Source: JBBQWZ01 sp038210135 (GTDB lineage: Bacteria > Acidobacteriota > Terriglobia > Bryobacterales > Bryobacteraceae). From it: DNA of 64,000 nucleotides. The stretch is from the NCBI GenBank assembly GCA_038210135.1, contig JBBQWZ010000006.1, positions 1-64,000 on the forward strand, given 5' to 3'. Below the pieces are notes generated by a model that saw only the letters and a program-made list of their open reading frames with translations, was not told where the DNA came from and did not search any database. Shown here piece by piece: positions 53,193-61,640 of the stretch; the stretch's first letter is position 1; every line of letters begins with the position of its first letter. The position numbers and the translations under genes are program-made.

Positions 53193-53926
53193 TGCGCATC
53201 TTGATCGTTGACGATGAGGATCCGGCACGGGCACATCTGGTCCGTCTTCTCTCGGCTGAGCCGGATGTTGAAATTGTGGGCCAAGCCCGCAACGGGATCG
53301 AAGCCCTCGAGCAGATTTCCGAACATTCTCCTGATGTCGTCTTCCTCGACATCGAGATGCCCGGCCTGAACGGTCTCGAAGTCGTCAGGCAACTGGGAGC
53401 TCGCGCGCCTCGCATCGTCTTCGCCACCGCCTACGATCAATTCGCGGTGACCGCGTTCGAGGCCAACGCCGCGGATTATCTCCTGAAGCCGATCCAGGCG
53501 GATCGCGTCCGCCTCACCGTCAGCCGCCTTCGCGATGCGCTCGCCGCCGGATCGCCGGCGACGCCGATGCGTGCGTTGTGGAAGACGCTTCGCCCTCCGC
53601 TGACCAAGCTCGCCGTGCGGAAAGGTAAGCGCATCCTGCTTCTGTCGCCGTCCGACATTCTGCATCTCTCGATCGATGACAAGCTGGTCTTCGCCCACAC
53701 CATGGCCGAACGCTTTCTCGTCGAGCGAACTATCGCCGAACTCGAAGAATTGCTGGCCGACTCCGGCTTTGTCCGTATCAGCCGCGGCGACCTCGTCCAG
53801 CTCGAGCACGTACAGGAACTGATGCCGTGGTTCTCCGGCACGTGGCGCGTCAAGTTGAAAAACGGCGTCGATCTGGATGTCAGCCGCGATCGCGCGAAAG
53901 ATCTAAAACATCGGCTCGGGCTCTAG
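53192..53926 (+). CDS. LytTR-family response regulator
   Basis: A 244-residue DNA-binding regulator. The receiver domain has the acidic pair in VDDED, the phospho-acceptor D53 in VVFLDIEMPGLNG, the switch threonine in FATAYDQ and the lysine in YLLKPI. The C-terminal LytTR domain (about 140-240) is recognised by the LHLSIDDKLVFAHT, FVRISRGDLVQLEHV and MPWFSGTWRVKLKNG segments. Paired with the LytS-like kinase upstream. Its stop is directly adjacent to the stop of the convergent S9 peptidase gene. Confidence 0.94.
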   Translation: MRILIVDDEDPARAHLVRLLSAEPDVEIVGQARNGIEALEQISEHSPDVVFLDIEMPGLNGLEVVRQLGARAPRIVFATAYDQFAVTAFEANAADYLLKPIQADRVRLTVSRLRDALAAGSPATPMRALWKTLRPPLTKLAVRKGKRILLLSPSDILHLSIDDKLVFAHTMAERFLVERTIAELEELLADSGFVRISRGDLVQLEHVQELMPWFSGTWRVKLKNGVDLDVSRDRAKDLKHRLGL

Positions 53927-55885
53927 TTATTCCGCGGCGTGCGAAGGCTTCTCGCCCCAGATGTATTGACTGAACCAATCGTAGTTATGCTCCATCACCG
54001 CACGCGCTTGCTTTGGCTTGTCGATCCCGTGGCCGAAGCCCTTGTAGACGATCAGCTTCGTCGGCACGTTGCGATCCTGCAGGCCCTGGTACAACTCATA
54101 CGCATTCGGAATCGGAACGCGCTTGTCGAGCTCACCGTGCTGAATCAACGTCGGCGTCTTGGCGTTGTTGATGTACGTGATCGGCGAAGTCTTCTTGTAG
54201 ATCTCAGGATCCTCCCACGGTGTCGCCTTCAAATAATGGCGAGTGAAGGGATGAATGTCGGTGTTGACGTAGTACGTCATCCAGTCGGAAATGCCCGCGC
54301 CCACCGAGACCGCCTTGAAGCGATCGCTGTAGGTCGTAATGAAGGCCGAGATGTAGCCGCCCTGACTCCAGCCCATCGATCCCACCCGTTCCGTATCCAC
54401 GAACCCTTTCGCGATCAGCGCATCCACGCCGCTGATCACATCCTCGTAATCCCCGAGACCCAGGTTTCGAACATTGAGCGATCGAAAGTTCTCGCCGTAC
54501 CCGGCGGAGCCTCGATAGTTCGGTCGAAGGACGAGCGCTCCCTTTGCTACAAACCGCTCAATGGGATAATAGCGGTCGCCGCTGATCGACGTTCGGTCCA
54601 CGCCTGTTGGCCCGCCGTGAATCACCACCAGCAGCGGATATTTCTTCTTGGGATCGAAATCCGCGGGCTTGATCAGGATGCCTTCGATCTGCGTCCCATC
54701 TTTCGATTGCCATTCAACGACTTCGCGTGTGGCCAGTTGGAAGCCCTTCAGCTGTTCGCTCATCGTAGTGACGGGCCGAGGAGTAAATCCAGCGACAGTC
54801 GAGACGCAAATTTCGCCGTACTGATTCGGCATCGAACACGAAAACGCAACCTTCGAGAAATCCTTGGTGAACGAAGCGCCATTCAGCATCAACGTGGCAG
54901 GCTGGCTGATCTTGGTGATCACCATGCTTTGCGGGTCAATGCGGAATAGGTGCGCCGCCGTGCGCTCGCCGGCAGCGAAGTAAATTCCGTCCGGCCCCCA
55001 CGCATCGAGCGTCGGCGATTCGTCGAATTTCTGCGTCAAAATCTTCGGCGTGCCGCCGTCCATCGGAACGGTCGCGATGAAGCGATTCAAAAACATCAGG
55101 TCGCGACCACCGGAAGTTGAATACGCGATTTGCCGTCCATCCGGCGACCAGATCGGACCCGTATCGCCGCCCGGCGTATTCACGATTTTGCGAATTCCGT
55201 GGTCGGACACGCGGACCACATAAATGTCACTCGTATCCCCGTGCGCAATGTCCGGATCTTTCGTCGCTGCGAACGCAATCTGGCTTGAGTCCGGCGACCA
55301 CGAGAAGCTGGAAACGCTGAACGCCGATCCATCGGTAAGCTGCACGGGACTCGCTTTCTCATCCGCGGTCCCTACCAGCCAGATGTGATGCATGGCGTAA
55401 TCGCCGTTGACGATCTCGAAGTCGCCGAATTTCTCTTTGCGATCCTTCCGCGCCTTGGATTCGCCGCCAGTAGACGTGAACGCAATATGCTTTCCATCGG
55501 GCGACCAACGGAAACCCATCACGCCGCCGTCGAACGAAGTCAGTTGGCGCGCTTCACCTCCAGTCGGCGAAATCGTGTATAACTGCGCCTTGCCGTCGCG
55601 GTCCGACGTGAAAGCGAGAATCTTCGAATCCGGCGACCACTCCGGAACGCTGCTCCCTTTTTTGTGATGGGTCAACTGATAGCGCTCGCCGGTGGATGTC
55701 ATGACGACCCAGGTTTGCGCTACAAACGCGTTCTGATCCCAGTCGGCTGCCGTCACCTGGTAAGCGACAAATTTCCCGTCGGGCGATATCCTGGCCGCCG
55801 ATGCCGTCTTCCAATTCATCGATTGTTCGATGGAAGGGGTTTGAGCGAGCAATGGCAGCGCCGCCAGAAACGCAAGCATTCGCAT
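53927..55885 (-). CDS. Secreted S9-family prolyl oligopeptidase-like peptidase
   Basis: A 652-residue serine peptidase. It starts with a signal peptide (RMLAFLAALPLLAQ) when begun at 55885; an ATG at 55912 would add nine residues. The first 390 residues are beta-propeller repeats of the TolB/WD40-like type (SPDGKFVAYQV, WSPDSKILAFTSDRDG, WSPDGKHIAFTS). The C-terminal alpha/beta-hydrolase domain has the nucleophile in GWSQGGY, the aspartate in HGELDKRVP and the histidine in KGFGHGID. It is similar to acylaminoacyl-peptidase/dipeptidyl peptidase. A CATAAT box lies so close to the start that the mRNA leader would be very short. Confidence 0.92.
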   Translation of the reverse strand: MRMLAFLAALPLLAQTPSIEQSMNWKTASAARISPDGKFVAYQVTAADWDQNAFVAQTWVVMTSTGERYQLTHHKKGSSVPEWSPDSKILAFTSDRDGKAQLYTISPTGGEARQLTSFDGGVMGFRWSPDGKHIAFTSTGGESKARKDRKEKFGDFEIVNGDYAMHHIWLVGTADEKASPVQLTDGSAFSVSSFSWSPDSSQIAFAATKDPDIAHGDTSDIYVVRVSDHGIRKIVNTPGGDTGPIWSPDGRQIAYSTSGGRDLMFLNRFIATVPMDGGTPKILTQKFDESPTLDAWGPDGIYFAAGERTAAHLFRIDPQSMVITKISQPATLMLNGASFTKDFSKVAFSCSMPNQYGEICVSTVAGFTPRPVTTMSEQLKGFQLATREVVEWQSKDGTQIEGILIKPADFDPKKKYPLLVVIHGGPTGVDRTSISGDRYYPIERFVAKGALVLRPNYRGSAGYGENFRSLNVRNLGLGDYEDVISGVDALIAKGFVDTERVGSMGWSQGGYISAFITTYSDRFKAVSVGAGISDWMTYYVNTDIHPFTRHYLKATPWEDPEIYKKTSPITYINNAKTPTLIQHGELDKRVPIPNAYELYQGLQDRNVPTKLIVYKGFGHGIDKPKQARAVMEHNYDWFSQYIWGEKPSHAAE

Positions 55886-55959
55886 GCGCTTTATTATGAT
55901 CGATTCGGTCATCCGGAATCTTACCGGCCTATGCTATGATTCCATCGCTCTTCACCTCC

Positions 55960-56595
55960 ATGCGGCTTACGCTGGTTTCGCTTCTCGTTACTTCCGCGTC
56001 ATTTTGTCAGACGGCGCCCGACGCTCGGGGCAAAGCCGACTGCGAGGAAACTGCCTCCAGACTGACCTCCTTAATGTCGATTCTTGCCAGGGAAAGTCCT
56101 AAAGGCAGGGCAAGCGCCGCGCTTCGCGATGAGGCCGCCAATCAGCTTCGCCTCTCGATCGCCGTCGAGAAGGCGTCTTGCGAGGGCAGTTCGGCCCATG
56201 GCTTGACCGCGGCACAGAAAGCCCAGATCGACCGCCGTACCTATGCCGCCGATCGCCTGCTCGACATGATGCGGGAATCGGATGAAGTGCTGAAGGCCGC
56301 CGAATCCGCGCAATCCAAAGCGCCGGAACCGAAGAAGCCTCAGGAAATTACGTCGTGCGTGATATACAAGCAATCCTGGGACGATCGTCAAATTGACAAA
56401 CGCTTCGCGGCAATCCGAAAAGCGGATCCGGAGGCTGCCCATTGCAAGTTCGAACTTCCGAAAGCTTACGCCGCGCATTGCGGAGCGCAGAAAGCCGCAT
56501 GGCCGCAGGATGAGTTCAACTCCGATCTGGCGGCGCTCATCAAGCTATCCCTCGACATGTCGCGCTGTGAAGCGGAGCTGAAGAACAACAAATAA
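55960..56595 (+). CDS. Secreted hypothetical protein
   Basis: A 211-residue protein with a signal peptide (RLTLVSLLVTSASFC-QTA). I start at the ATG at 55960 because the alternative ATG at 55936 lies within a likely -10 box (TATGAT, 55935-55940). The mature chain is helical, charged and cysteine-containing (at least six Cys: KADCEE, KASCEG, TSCVIY, AHCKFE, AHCGAQ, SRCEAE), which suggests disulfides outside the cytoplasm. No family is recognised. It is divergent from the S9 peptidase and convergent with the alpha/beta hydrolase. Confidence 0.6.
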   Translation: MRLTLVSLLVTSASFCQTAPDARGKADCEETASRLTSLMSILARESPKGRASAALRDEAANQLRLSIAVEKASCEGSSAHGLTAAQKAQIDRRTYAADRLLDMMRESDEVLKAAESAQSKAPEPKKPQEITSCVIYKQSWDDRQIDKRFAAIRKADPEAAHCKFELPKAYAAHCGAQKAAWPQDEFNSDLAALIKLSLDMSRCEAELKNNK

Positions 56596-56602
56596 GCTCG
56601 CC

Positions 56603-57565
56603 CTACTTCTTCAGATATTTATCGAACCATGCGATCGCGGCGGCCTGCGCCCGTAAGCGTGCCTCGGTGTAGATCCCGTAGTGCGTAATGTTCGGAATCG
56701 TGATCAGGTTCTTCGGACCCTTGTGCCGCGCGTACGCCTTCAGCGCGTGATCCTTGTTGTCGAACAGCTCTTCCTTCTCGGCGATGATGAATTGCATAGC
56801 GCAATTCGGGGCGCGGTCCACGTCATCCACCGGCGCGTACACAATCATCTTGGAGCGGATCGGCGCGCCGCGAAGATTGCCCACCTCGCGGGCGCCGGGA
56901 GCCGGATATTGCTTGTCGCCGCGCGCATACGCGGTCGATTCCTCAAGCGCCCGCGCCATTTCTTTCGCATCGCCGTTGACCGGACGCCCGTCCATCGCCC
57001 CCACTTGGCTGTGGAACGCCTTCACCCGCGGATCGCGCTCAGCGACATACAGAACCAGGCCGCCGGAAAAGCTGGAGCCCCACAATCCGAGCCGGTTCAT
57101 GTCGGCCTGCGGCTCGCCCGCCAGCCAATGGACCGCGTTCAGCCAATCTGTAGCGAAGTCGATCGGATCGACAACCTCCCGCACTTCGCGGACCTCCGCA
57201 GTAAATTTGCCGTCCTTCTTTTCCTTCGGCGCAGCCGAAGTGAGGATCACGCGCGAGTCACTGTCGCCCCAGCCGCGATAGTCGAACGTGGTCACGAAGT
57301 AACCCGCCTGGGCGAATGCCGTCGCCTCCCGCCGCAACGCGGCGGCAGTGCCACCCCAGCCGTGCGCCATCAGGATCGTTGGCAATTTCTGGTCCGCGGC
57401 GGCGCTCTTCGGGGCGTACACTTCGGCACCCATCCGCGTGCCCTCGCTAATGATATTCGCCTTGCGAAAAACGATATCGTCAGGAACCTTGAAGGCAGGC
57501 GCCTGAGCAAAGCAGCTTCCGATCACAACGCTGCAAAAAGTAGCGGAAAGAATCGTCCGGTTCAT
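56603..57565 (-). CDS. Secreted alpha/beta hydrolase
   Basis: A 320-residue hydrolase with signal peptide (NRTILSATFCSVVIGSCFA-QA). The oxyanion region is MAHGWGGTAAALRREA, the nucleophile elbow is LWGSSFSGG, and the C-terminal histidine lies in PNITHYGIY. The arrangement resembles the dienelactone hydrolase / X-Pro dipeptidyl-peptidase-like group (COG1073). The substrate is unknown. It lies between two secreted proteins and upstream of the 3' end of the cysteine-rich protein. Confidence 0.85.
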   Translation of the reverse strand: MNRTILSATFCSVVIGSCFAQAPAFKVPDDIVFRKANIISEGTRMGAEVYAPKSAAADQKLPTILMAHGWGGTAAALRREATAFAQAGYFVTTFDYRGWGDSDSRVILTSAAPKEKKDGKFTAEVREVREVVDPIDFATDWLNAVHWLAGEPQADMNRLGLWGSSFSGGLVLYVAERDPRVKAFHSQVGAMDGRPVNGDAKEMARALEESTAYARGDKQYPAPGAREVGNLRGAPIRSKMIVYAPVDDVDRAPNCAMQFIIAEKEELFDNKDHALKAYARHKGPKNLITIPNITHYGIYTEARLRAQAAAIAWFDKYLKK

Positions 57566-57623
57566 CGCGGGCTAGTGTAGCATCCGCCTTCTTTGCGAAC
57601 CATCCACTATCGAGCGCGCGCTT

Positions 57624-58946
57624 TTATTTCTTTTCGCGGATGCGATAGAGCGCGCTGTCCGTGCGGAGATAGAGCGAGTTTCCGTCCGGAGCGAACGACG
57701 CGTGAATCGGCTCGCCCACCGAATTCGTATTCAGCAGTTCATAATCCGGACCCGCCTTGATCACGAACGTGTCGCCATCCAAGCTGCTCACCAAAATCTT
57801 GCCGTCGAAGGCGAACGGCGACGCCATGTAGCGGCCCGGCTTCGGCATGCGCTTCGCTTCGTACTTGATCTCGCCCGTCTTGGCGTCGAAGCACGTCACC
57901 GCGCCGTTATCGCCGATCGTGTAGTAGTAATCGCCGTACAAAATCGCGCTCGGAACGTAGGCGGTGCCTTTGTCGTACTTCCAAACCAGCTTTTTGTCTT
58001 CCGCGGCAGCTGGATTGATCACCATGATCCGTTTCACCGGATAGCCGGTCGAAAGGTACAGCAGTCCGTTGCCGTACAGCGGCGTGTTCGCGGAAACGCC
58101 TTCGATTCCAGGAGCATGCCACAGTTCCTTGCCCGTCTTCGGATCGTACGCGGTCACCGTTTCGCTAGCCAGTGCAATTACCTGCTTCTGCCCGTTCACC
58201 TCGATCAGCGTCGGCGTGGACCACGAACTGCCATTCTTGCGCGGCGTCTTCCACGCAATCTTGCCGTCCTTTTTCGAAATTCCGGCTATGAACGATTCCG
58301 TGCCCGCATCCTGATCGCACTGCACGATGATCACGTCATCCACCAATAGCGGCGAACTGCCCGGACCCAGGTTCAGCGTGTTGATTCCGCCAAGCGACGC
58401 CTTCCACAGCAGCTTGCCGTCGAAGTCGTATGCGTACATGCCCTGCGATTCAAACCACGCGTACGCGTTACGGCCATCCGAAACCACCGTTGGCGACGCA
58501 TAGCTGTTCGCGGTGTGCCGTCCGTCATAAACGGGACCGGTGTACGATGTCTTCTCCCAGATAATCTTGCCGGTGTCGGCATCGATGCACAGAAGTTTCA
58601 ATTCGTAGTTGCGATCCGCGTCTGTCGTTTGCGGGTGGACGAAGTCAGCGGTCTTCTGCCCCGGAAACTGGTGCTTCTTCGGCGTTACGCCTTCGATCTT
58701 CTCGCCCTTGATTCCCGTCGTGATGAAGATCTTGCGGCCGACCACGATCGGCGACGAGAAGCCGAGGCCCGGAATTTCCGTTCGCCAGGCGATGTTCTCC
58801 TTCTCCGACCACTTCGACGGCAGACCCTTCAGATCCGTCACGCCGGAAGACTTGGGTCCGCGAAATCCGATCCAGTCGGCTTGGAGCGCCATCACCGCGA
58901 CCGGCAGCAGAGCCAGGACTTTTGTCCTCAGGGAAAAGGAAAACAT
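57624..58946 (-). CDS. PQQ-like beta-propeller repeat protein (BamB-like)
   Basis: A 440-residue protein with a signal peptide (SLRTKVLALLPVAVMALQA). The start at 58946 is preferred because GAAGGTG lies 9 nt upstream. The rest is a series of PQQ-enzyme-type propeller blades with recurrent W(R/K)xxxPG, DxxTGKIIWE, DPKTGKELW and DAKTGEIKYE motifs (D-x2-TG-x4-W). No quinoprotein dehydrogenase catalytic residues are evident, so a binding or scaffold role is likelier than oxidation. Similar proteins are common in Acidobacteriota and Planctomycetota. Confidence 0.85.
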   Translation of the reverse strand: MFSFSLRTKVLALLPVAVMALQADWIGFRGPKSSGVTDLKGLPSKWSEKENIAWRTEIPGLGFSSPIVVGRKIFITTGIKGEKIEGVTPKKHQFPGQKTADFVHPQTTDADRNYELKLLCIDADTGKIIWEKTSYTGPVYDGRHTANSYASPTVVSDGRNAYAWFESQGMYAYDFDGKLLWKASLGGINTLNLGPGSSPLLVDDVIIVQCDQDAGTESFIAGISKKDGKIAWKTPRKNGSSWSTPTLIEVNGQKQVIALASETVTAYDPKTGKELWHAPGIEGVSANTPLYGNGLLYLSTGYPVKRIMVINPAAAEDKKLVWKYDKGTAYVPSAILYGDYYYTIGDNGAVTCFDAKTGEIKYEAKRMPKPGRYMASPFAFDGKILVSSLDGDTFVIKAGPDYELLNTNSVGEPIHASFAPDGNSLYLRTDSALYRIREKK

Positions 58947-59028
58947 AAGAGATTGCACCTTCTGGTTTGGACTCAAAACGGGTTGGTTTTATTGTAAGGC
59001 GTAAACCGCCCGCCCAACTATTACGCAT

Positions 59029-60015
59029 TTACCGCCGGGGGGCGGCCACAAAAGCGACCGGCTGGCCTTTGACGATCGGCGGAGTCGCCACGACGTACAG
59101 AACCACTCCATCGAACGGCGCCTTCACATCGGCCAGAGGCGCGCCAAAGAAGTCGGTGACCGATACCAACAAATCGCCCGCCTTCACCATCTGCCCCTTC
59201 TCGACTTTCGGATATAGCAGACCCGTCGCCGGGCTGGAAAGCACTTCCGATGGATCCAGGTAGATCGGATTCGCGACCGTATCCGGCGCGCCTTCGACCA
59301 TCTGGAACAGCCGCATCACGCTCCAAATGCCTTTCTTGATGATGTCGACCGATTCCTGATCCGTGCCGCCGAGATAGCCCGCCTCGATGGTGACCGCGGG
59401 CTTCCCGCGCGTAATCGCCGTCGTCGAACAATAGAGAGACGCCGCCGGATCCGTTGGCCTTCCGCGATCGACAATCACGTGATCCATGCCGAAGGCCAGC
59501 ACCATCGCTGCGATCTTGGCATCGAATTCCGCGTCGCCGGTTTCCGATTGATACAGGTACGGCATCAGCGATTCGTTGCCGTCCCCGCAGTGCAGGTCAA
59601 GCACATAGTCGCTCTTCTCGATCACCTCCGTCGTCATCGCGTAAGCGATTCGATCGGATACTGTGCCGTCCGTTTTCCCTGGATACACGCGATTCAGATT
59701 CTTGCCGTCCACGGGCGAAAAATACACCGTGCGGCCCAGAAATGACGGCATATTCGCGCAATGCACCATGATGATCGTACCCGCCAGGTGCCCGGGCGTG
59801 ATCGTCGGACGCATCTGCTGTAGCGCGAGAATCGGCGGATATTCGTAGCCGTGATTTCCCGCGATCAGAGCCAGCACCGGACCCGGCCGCCCGCCATGAA
59901 TCACGGTAACCGGAATCTCGGTTCCCGCATCGATTCCCGGCGGAACCGGCAAAAATCCGGACGCCATCGTTCCCTGCTCCGCGGCGATCGGACCGACTTC
60001 AAAAAGTGATGACAT
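59029..60015 (-). CDS. M14-family deacylase (succinylglutamate desuccinylase/aspartoacylase-like)
   Basis: A 328-residue zinc hydrolase. The zinc ligands are in GNHGYEYPP (H-x2-E, about residue 55) and the later histidine in LDLHCGDGNE; the catalytic glutamate is in VTIEAGYLG. The C-terminal 80 residues (PATGLLYPKVEKGQMVKAGDLL) look like a small biotinyl-lipoyl-type barrel, usual in this AstE-like branch. It removes an acyl group from an amino acid or peptide; the substrate is unknown. No signal peptide is visible. Confidence 0.88.
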   Translation of the reverse strand: MSSLFEVGPIAAEQGTMASGFLPVPPGIDAGTEIPVTVIHGGRPGPVLALIAGNHGYEYPPILALQQMRPTITPGHLAGTIIMVHCANMPSFLGRTVYFSPVDGKNLNRVYPGKTDGTVSDRIAYAMTTEVIEKSDYVLDLHCGDGNESLMPYLYQSETGDAEFDAKIAAMVLAFGMDHVIVDRGRPTDPAASLYCSTTAITRGKPAVTIEAGYLGGTDQESVDIIKKGIWSVMRLFQMVEGAPDTVANPIYLDPSEVLSSPATGLLYPKVEKGQMVKAGDLLVSVTDFFGAPLADVKAPFDGVVLYVVATPPIVKGQPVAFVAAPRR

Positions 60016-60053
60016 AGGCGACGACTCTTACGGTATCACCGCCAAAGGGCGTC

Positions 60054-60284
60054 TTAGCCGGAATGTCCGTTGGATCGTTCCCGCCACCAGCGCCGCGCTG
60101 CCACCAACGCCCAAATCGCCTCTACCAATCCAAACGGCCACGCCCCTTGGAGAAACCCATAGATCGATCCGGGAACGCACGATCCAGCGAATGCCAGGAT
60201 AAACCACGGATTTCGCTTTTCGAATGCATACGTGACCAGCATCGCGGTGACCGCGAACAACCCGAATAGAGTGAGAAGCGCCAA
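60054..60284 (-). CDS. Small membrane protein, conserved type
   Basis: A 76-residue protein with two transmembrane helices (LLTLFGLFAVTAMLVTYAF and WFILAFAGSCVPGSIYGFL) and a C-terminal segment PFGLVEAIWALVAARRWW ending in charged residues. The FGLVEAIWALVAxRRW motif is familiar from small conserved hypothetical proteins in many bacteria. Function unknown. It begins 9 bp after the class V aminotransferase stop and is probably in one transcript with it. Confidence 0.75.
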   Translation of the reverse strand: MALLTLFGLFAVTAMLVTYAFEKRNPWFILAFAGSCVPGSIYGFLQGAWPFGLVEAIWALVAARRWWRERSNGHSG

Positions 60285-60293
60285 TTTCGCCAG

Positions 60294-61436
60294 TTACAGT
60301 AAGGCGGAGAGTTCCCGCCGCAGTACTTCCAAATCGGCTTCGTTGTTGTACAAATGTGGTGATACCCGCAGAAATCCGCGTCGCGCCGCCACCAAAACGC
60401 GATTGGCCTTCAAATCGACCGCCAGCTTCGATGGATCCAGGCCGTCGAACTTCGCAGTGACGATTTGCGCACCCGTCTCCACGCAGGTCGCGCCCAGTCC
60501 GCGCAAGATCTCGCGCGCCTTTCCGGCTAATTCCATCACCCGCGTCTCGATCACCGCCGGACCAATCTCGAGCATCATCTCGACCGACTGCTCCATCGCG
60601 TACAGCAATGGAACCGGCAAGCCGCCACCCTCATATTTTTCCGCCGACTCCTTCAATCGCGGAGCGCCATGGTGCAACTGGTCCACCGATCGCCACGTCT
60701 TGTCGCTTCTCCATCCCACCGTCGTCGGAGGCAGCTTCGCCCGCAGTTCCGGAGATACGTAAAGGAATCCAGCGCCCGTCGGCGACAGCATCCATTTGTA
60801 TCCATGCACTACAAACGCGTCGGGCTTCGCAAGCGAGCAATCGAACTCGAGGGCGCCAAGACTCTGCGTTCCATCTACAAAAAGCGACACGCCGCGCTCA
60901 CGCAGTTTGGCCGACAACTCCGCAACCGGAATCCGCAAGCCGGTCGCGTAGTTCACCTCGCTGATCGCCACCAGCCGCGTCCGCGGAGTCACGGCGTCGA
61001 GCAGCATTTCCCAACGAGCCTCGACAAAATCCACGCCGAATCGTTCCACCAGGGCGGGCATGTACAAATAATTCGGAAATTCATCGGCCAGCGTCAAGAC
61101 CTGATCGCCGGCCTTCCAGTCGATGCCCGAAGCGACGATCGAAAGGCCCTGTGCCGCGTTGGTGACAAACGCGATATCGTCGGCGGCCGCGTGGATCAGC
61201 TTTCCGATCGCTACCCGTAACCGGTCCATATCGTCGTACCAATTCAGAAAATCAGCGCAAGCCAGCTCATCCCGGTGCGCAAAATGGCGGTTCGCGGCTT
61301 CCACGCCACGCTTCGGAAGCTGACCGAACGTCGCCGAATTCAGGTACGTCCAGTTCTCAAGGGCCGGAAATTCCGAGCGGATCTGCGCCCAATCCGGAAC
61401 AATTCCCGCACGAGGATTCCCGACAAGCGTCGCCAT
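60294..61436 (-). CDS. Class V aminotransferase (isopenicillin-N epimerase / cysteine desulfurase-like)
   Basis: A 380-residue PLP enzyme. The PLP lysine is in VVHGYKWMLSPTGAGFLYVS (about residue 220), the preceding VDGTQSLGALEFD is the cofactor aspartate motif, and NAAQGLSIVASG binds the phosphate. The reactive cysteine loop expected for sulfur-mobilising desulfurases is not evident, so a kynureninase/epimerase-like or unknown aminotransferase role is more likely. No partner genes for Fe-S or beta-lactam synthesis are near. Confidence 0.85.
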   Translation of the reverse strand: MATLVGNPRAGIVPDWAQIRSEFPALENWTYLNSATFGQLPKRGVEAANRHFAHRDELACADFLNWYDDMDRLRVAIGKLIHAAADDIAFVTNAAQGLSIVASGIDWKAGDQVLTLADEFPNYLYMPALVERFGVDFVEARWEMLLDAVTPRTRLVAISEVNYATGLRIPVAELSAKLRERGVSLFVDGTQSLGALEFDCSLAKPDAFVVHGYKWMLSPTGAGFLYVSPELRAKLPPTTVGWRSDKTWRSVDQLHHGAPRLKESAEKYEGGGLPVPLLYAMEQSVEMMLEIGPAVIETRVMELAGKAREILRGLGATCVETGAQIVTAKFDGLDPSKLAVDLKANRVLVAARRGFLRVSPHLYNNEADLEVLRRELSALL

Positions 61437-61483
61437 TTTCTAATAGTAACGCCGGAGCCTCAAAGCGGCCCCGCGTGAGTAAT

Positions 61484-61540
61484 CGTAAGATCGCGCTACT
61501 AACCTCGGCACCGAACCGCCACCGTAAGATCGCGCTCGGT
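61484..61540. repeat. Tandem-like copies of a dispersed repeat
   Basis: CGTAAGATCGCGCT occurs at 61484-61497 and 61523-61536 (39-bp period). Between them lies CACCGAACCGCCACCG (61509-61524), which resembles the reverse complement of the repeats at 6186 and 19512. The gene-free region between the aminotransferase and proS (61437-61640) is otherwise featureless apart from further GCGTAAGC-type fragments. Confidence 0.5.
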
Positions 61541-61640
61541 AACTCTGCACTTGAACCCTGAGCGTAAGCGATGGGACCGCGATTTCGAGACAGACTCGCA
61601 CGGGAGCGGGCTTCTTCTCACTCAGACCCGTAAGCCAGCG

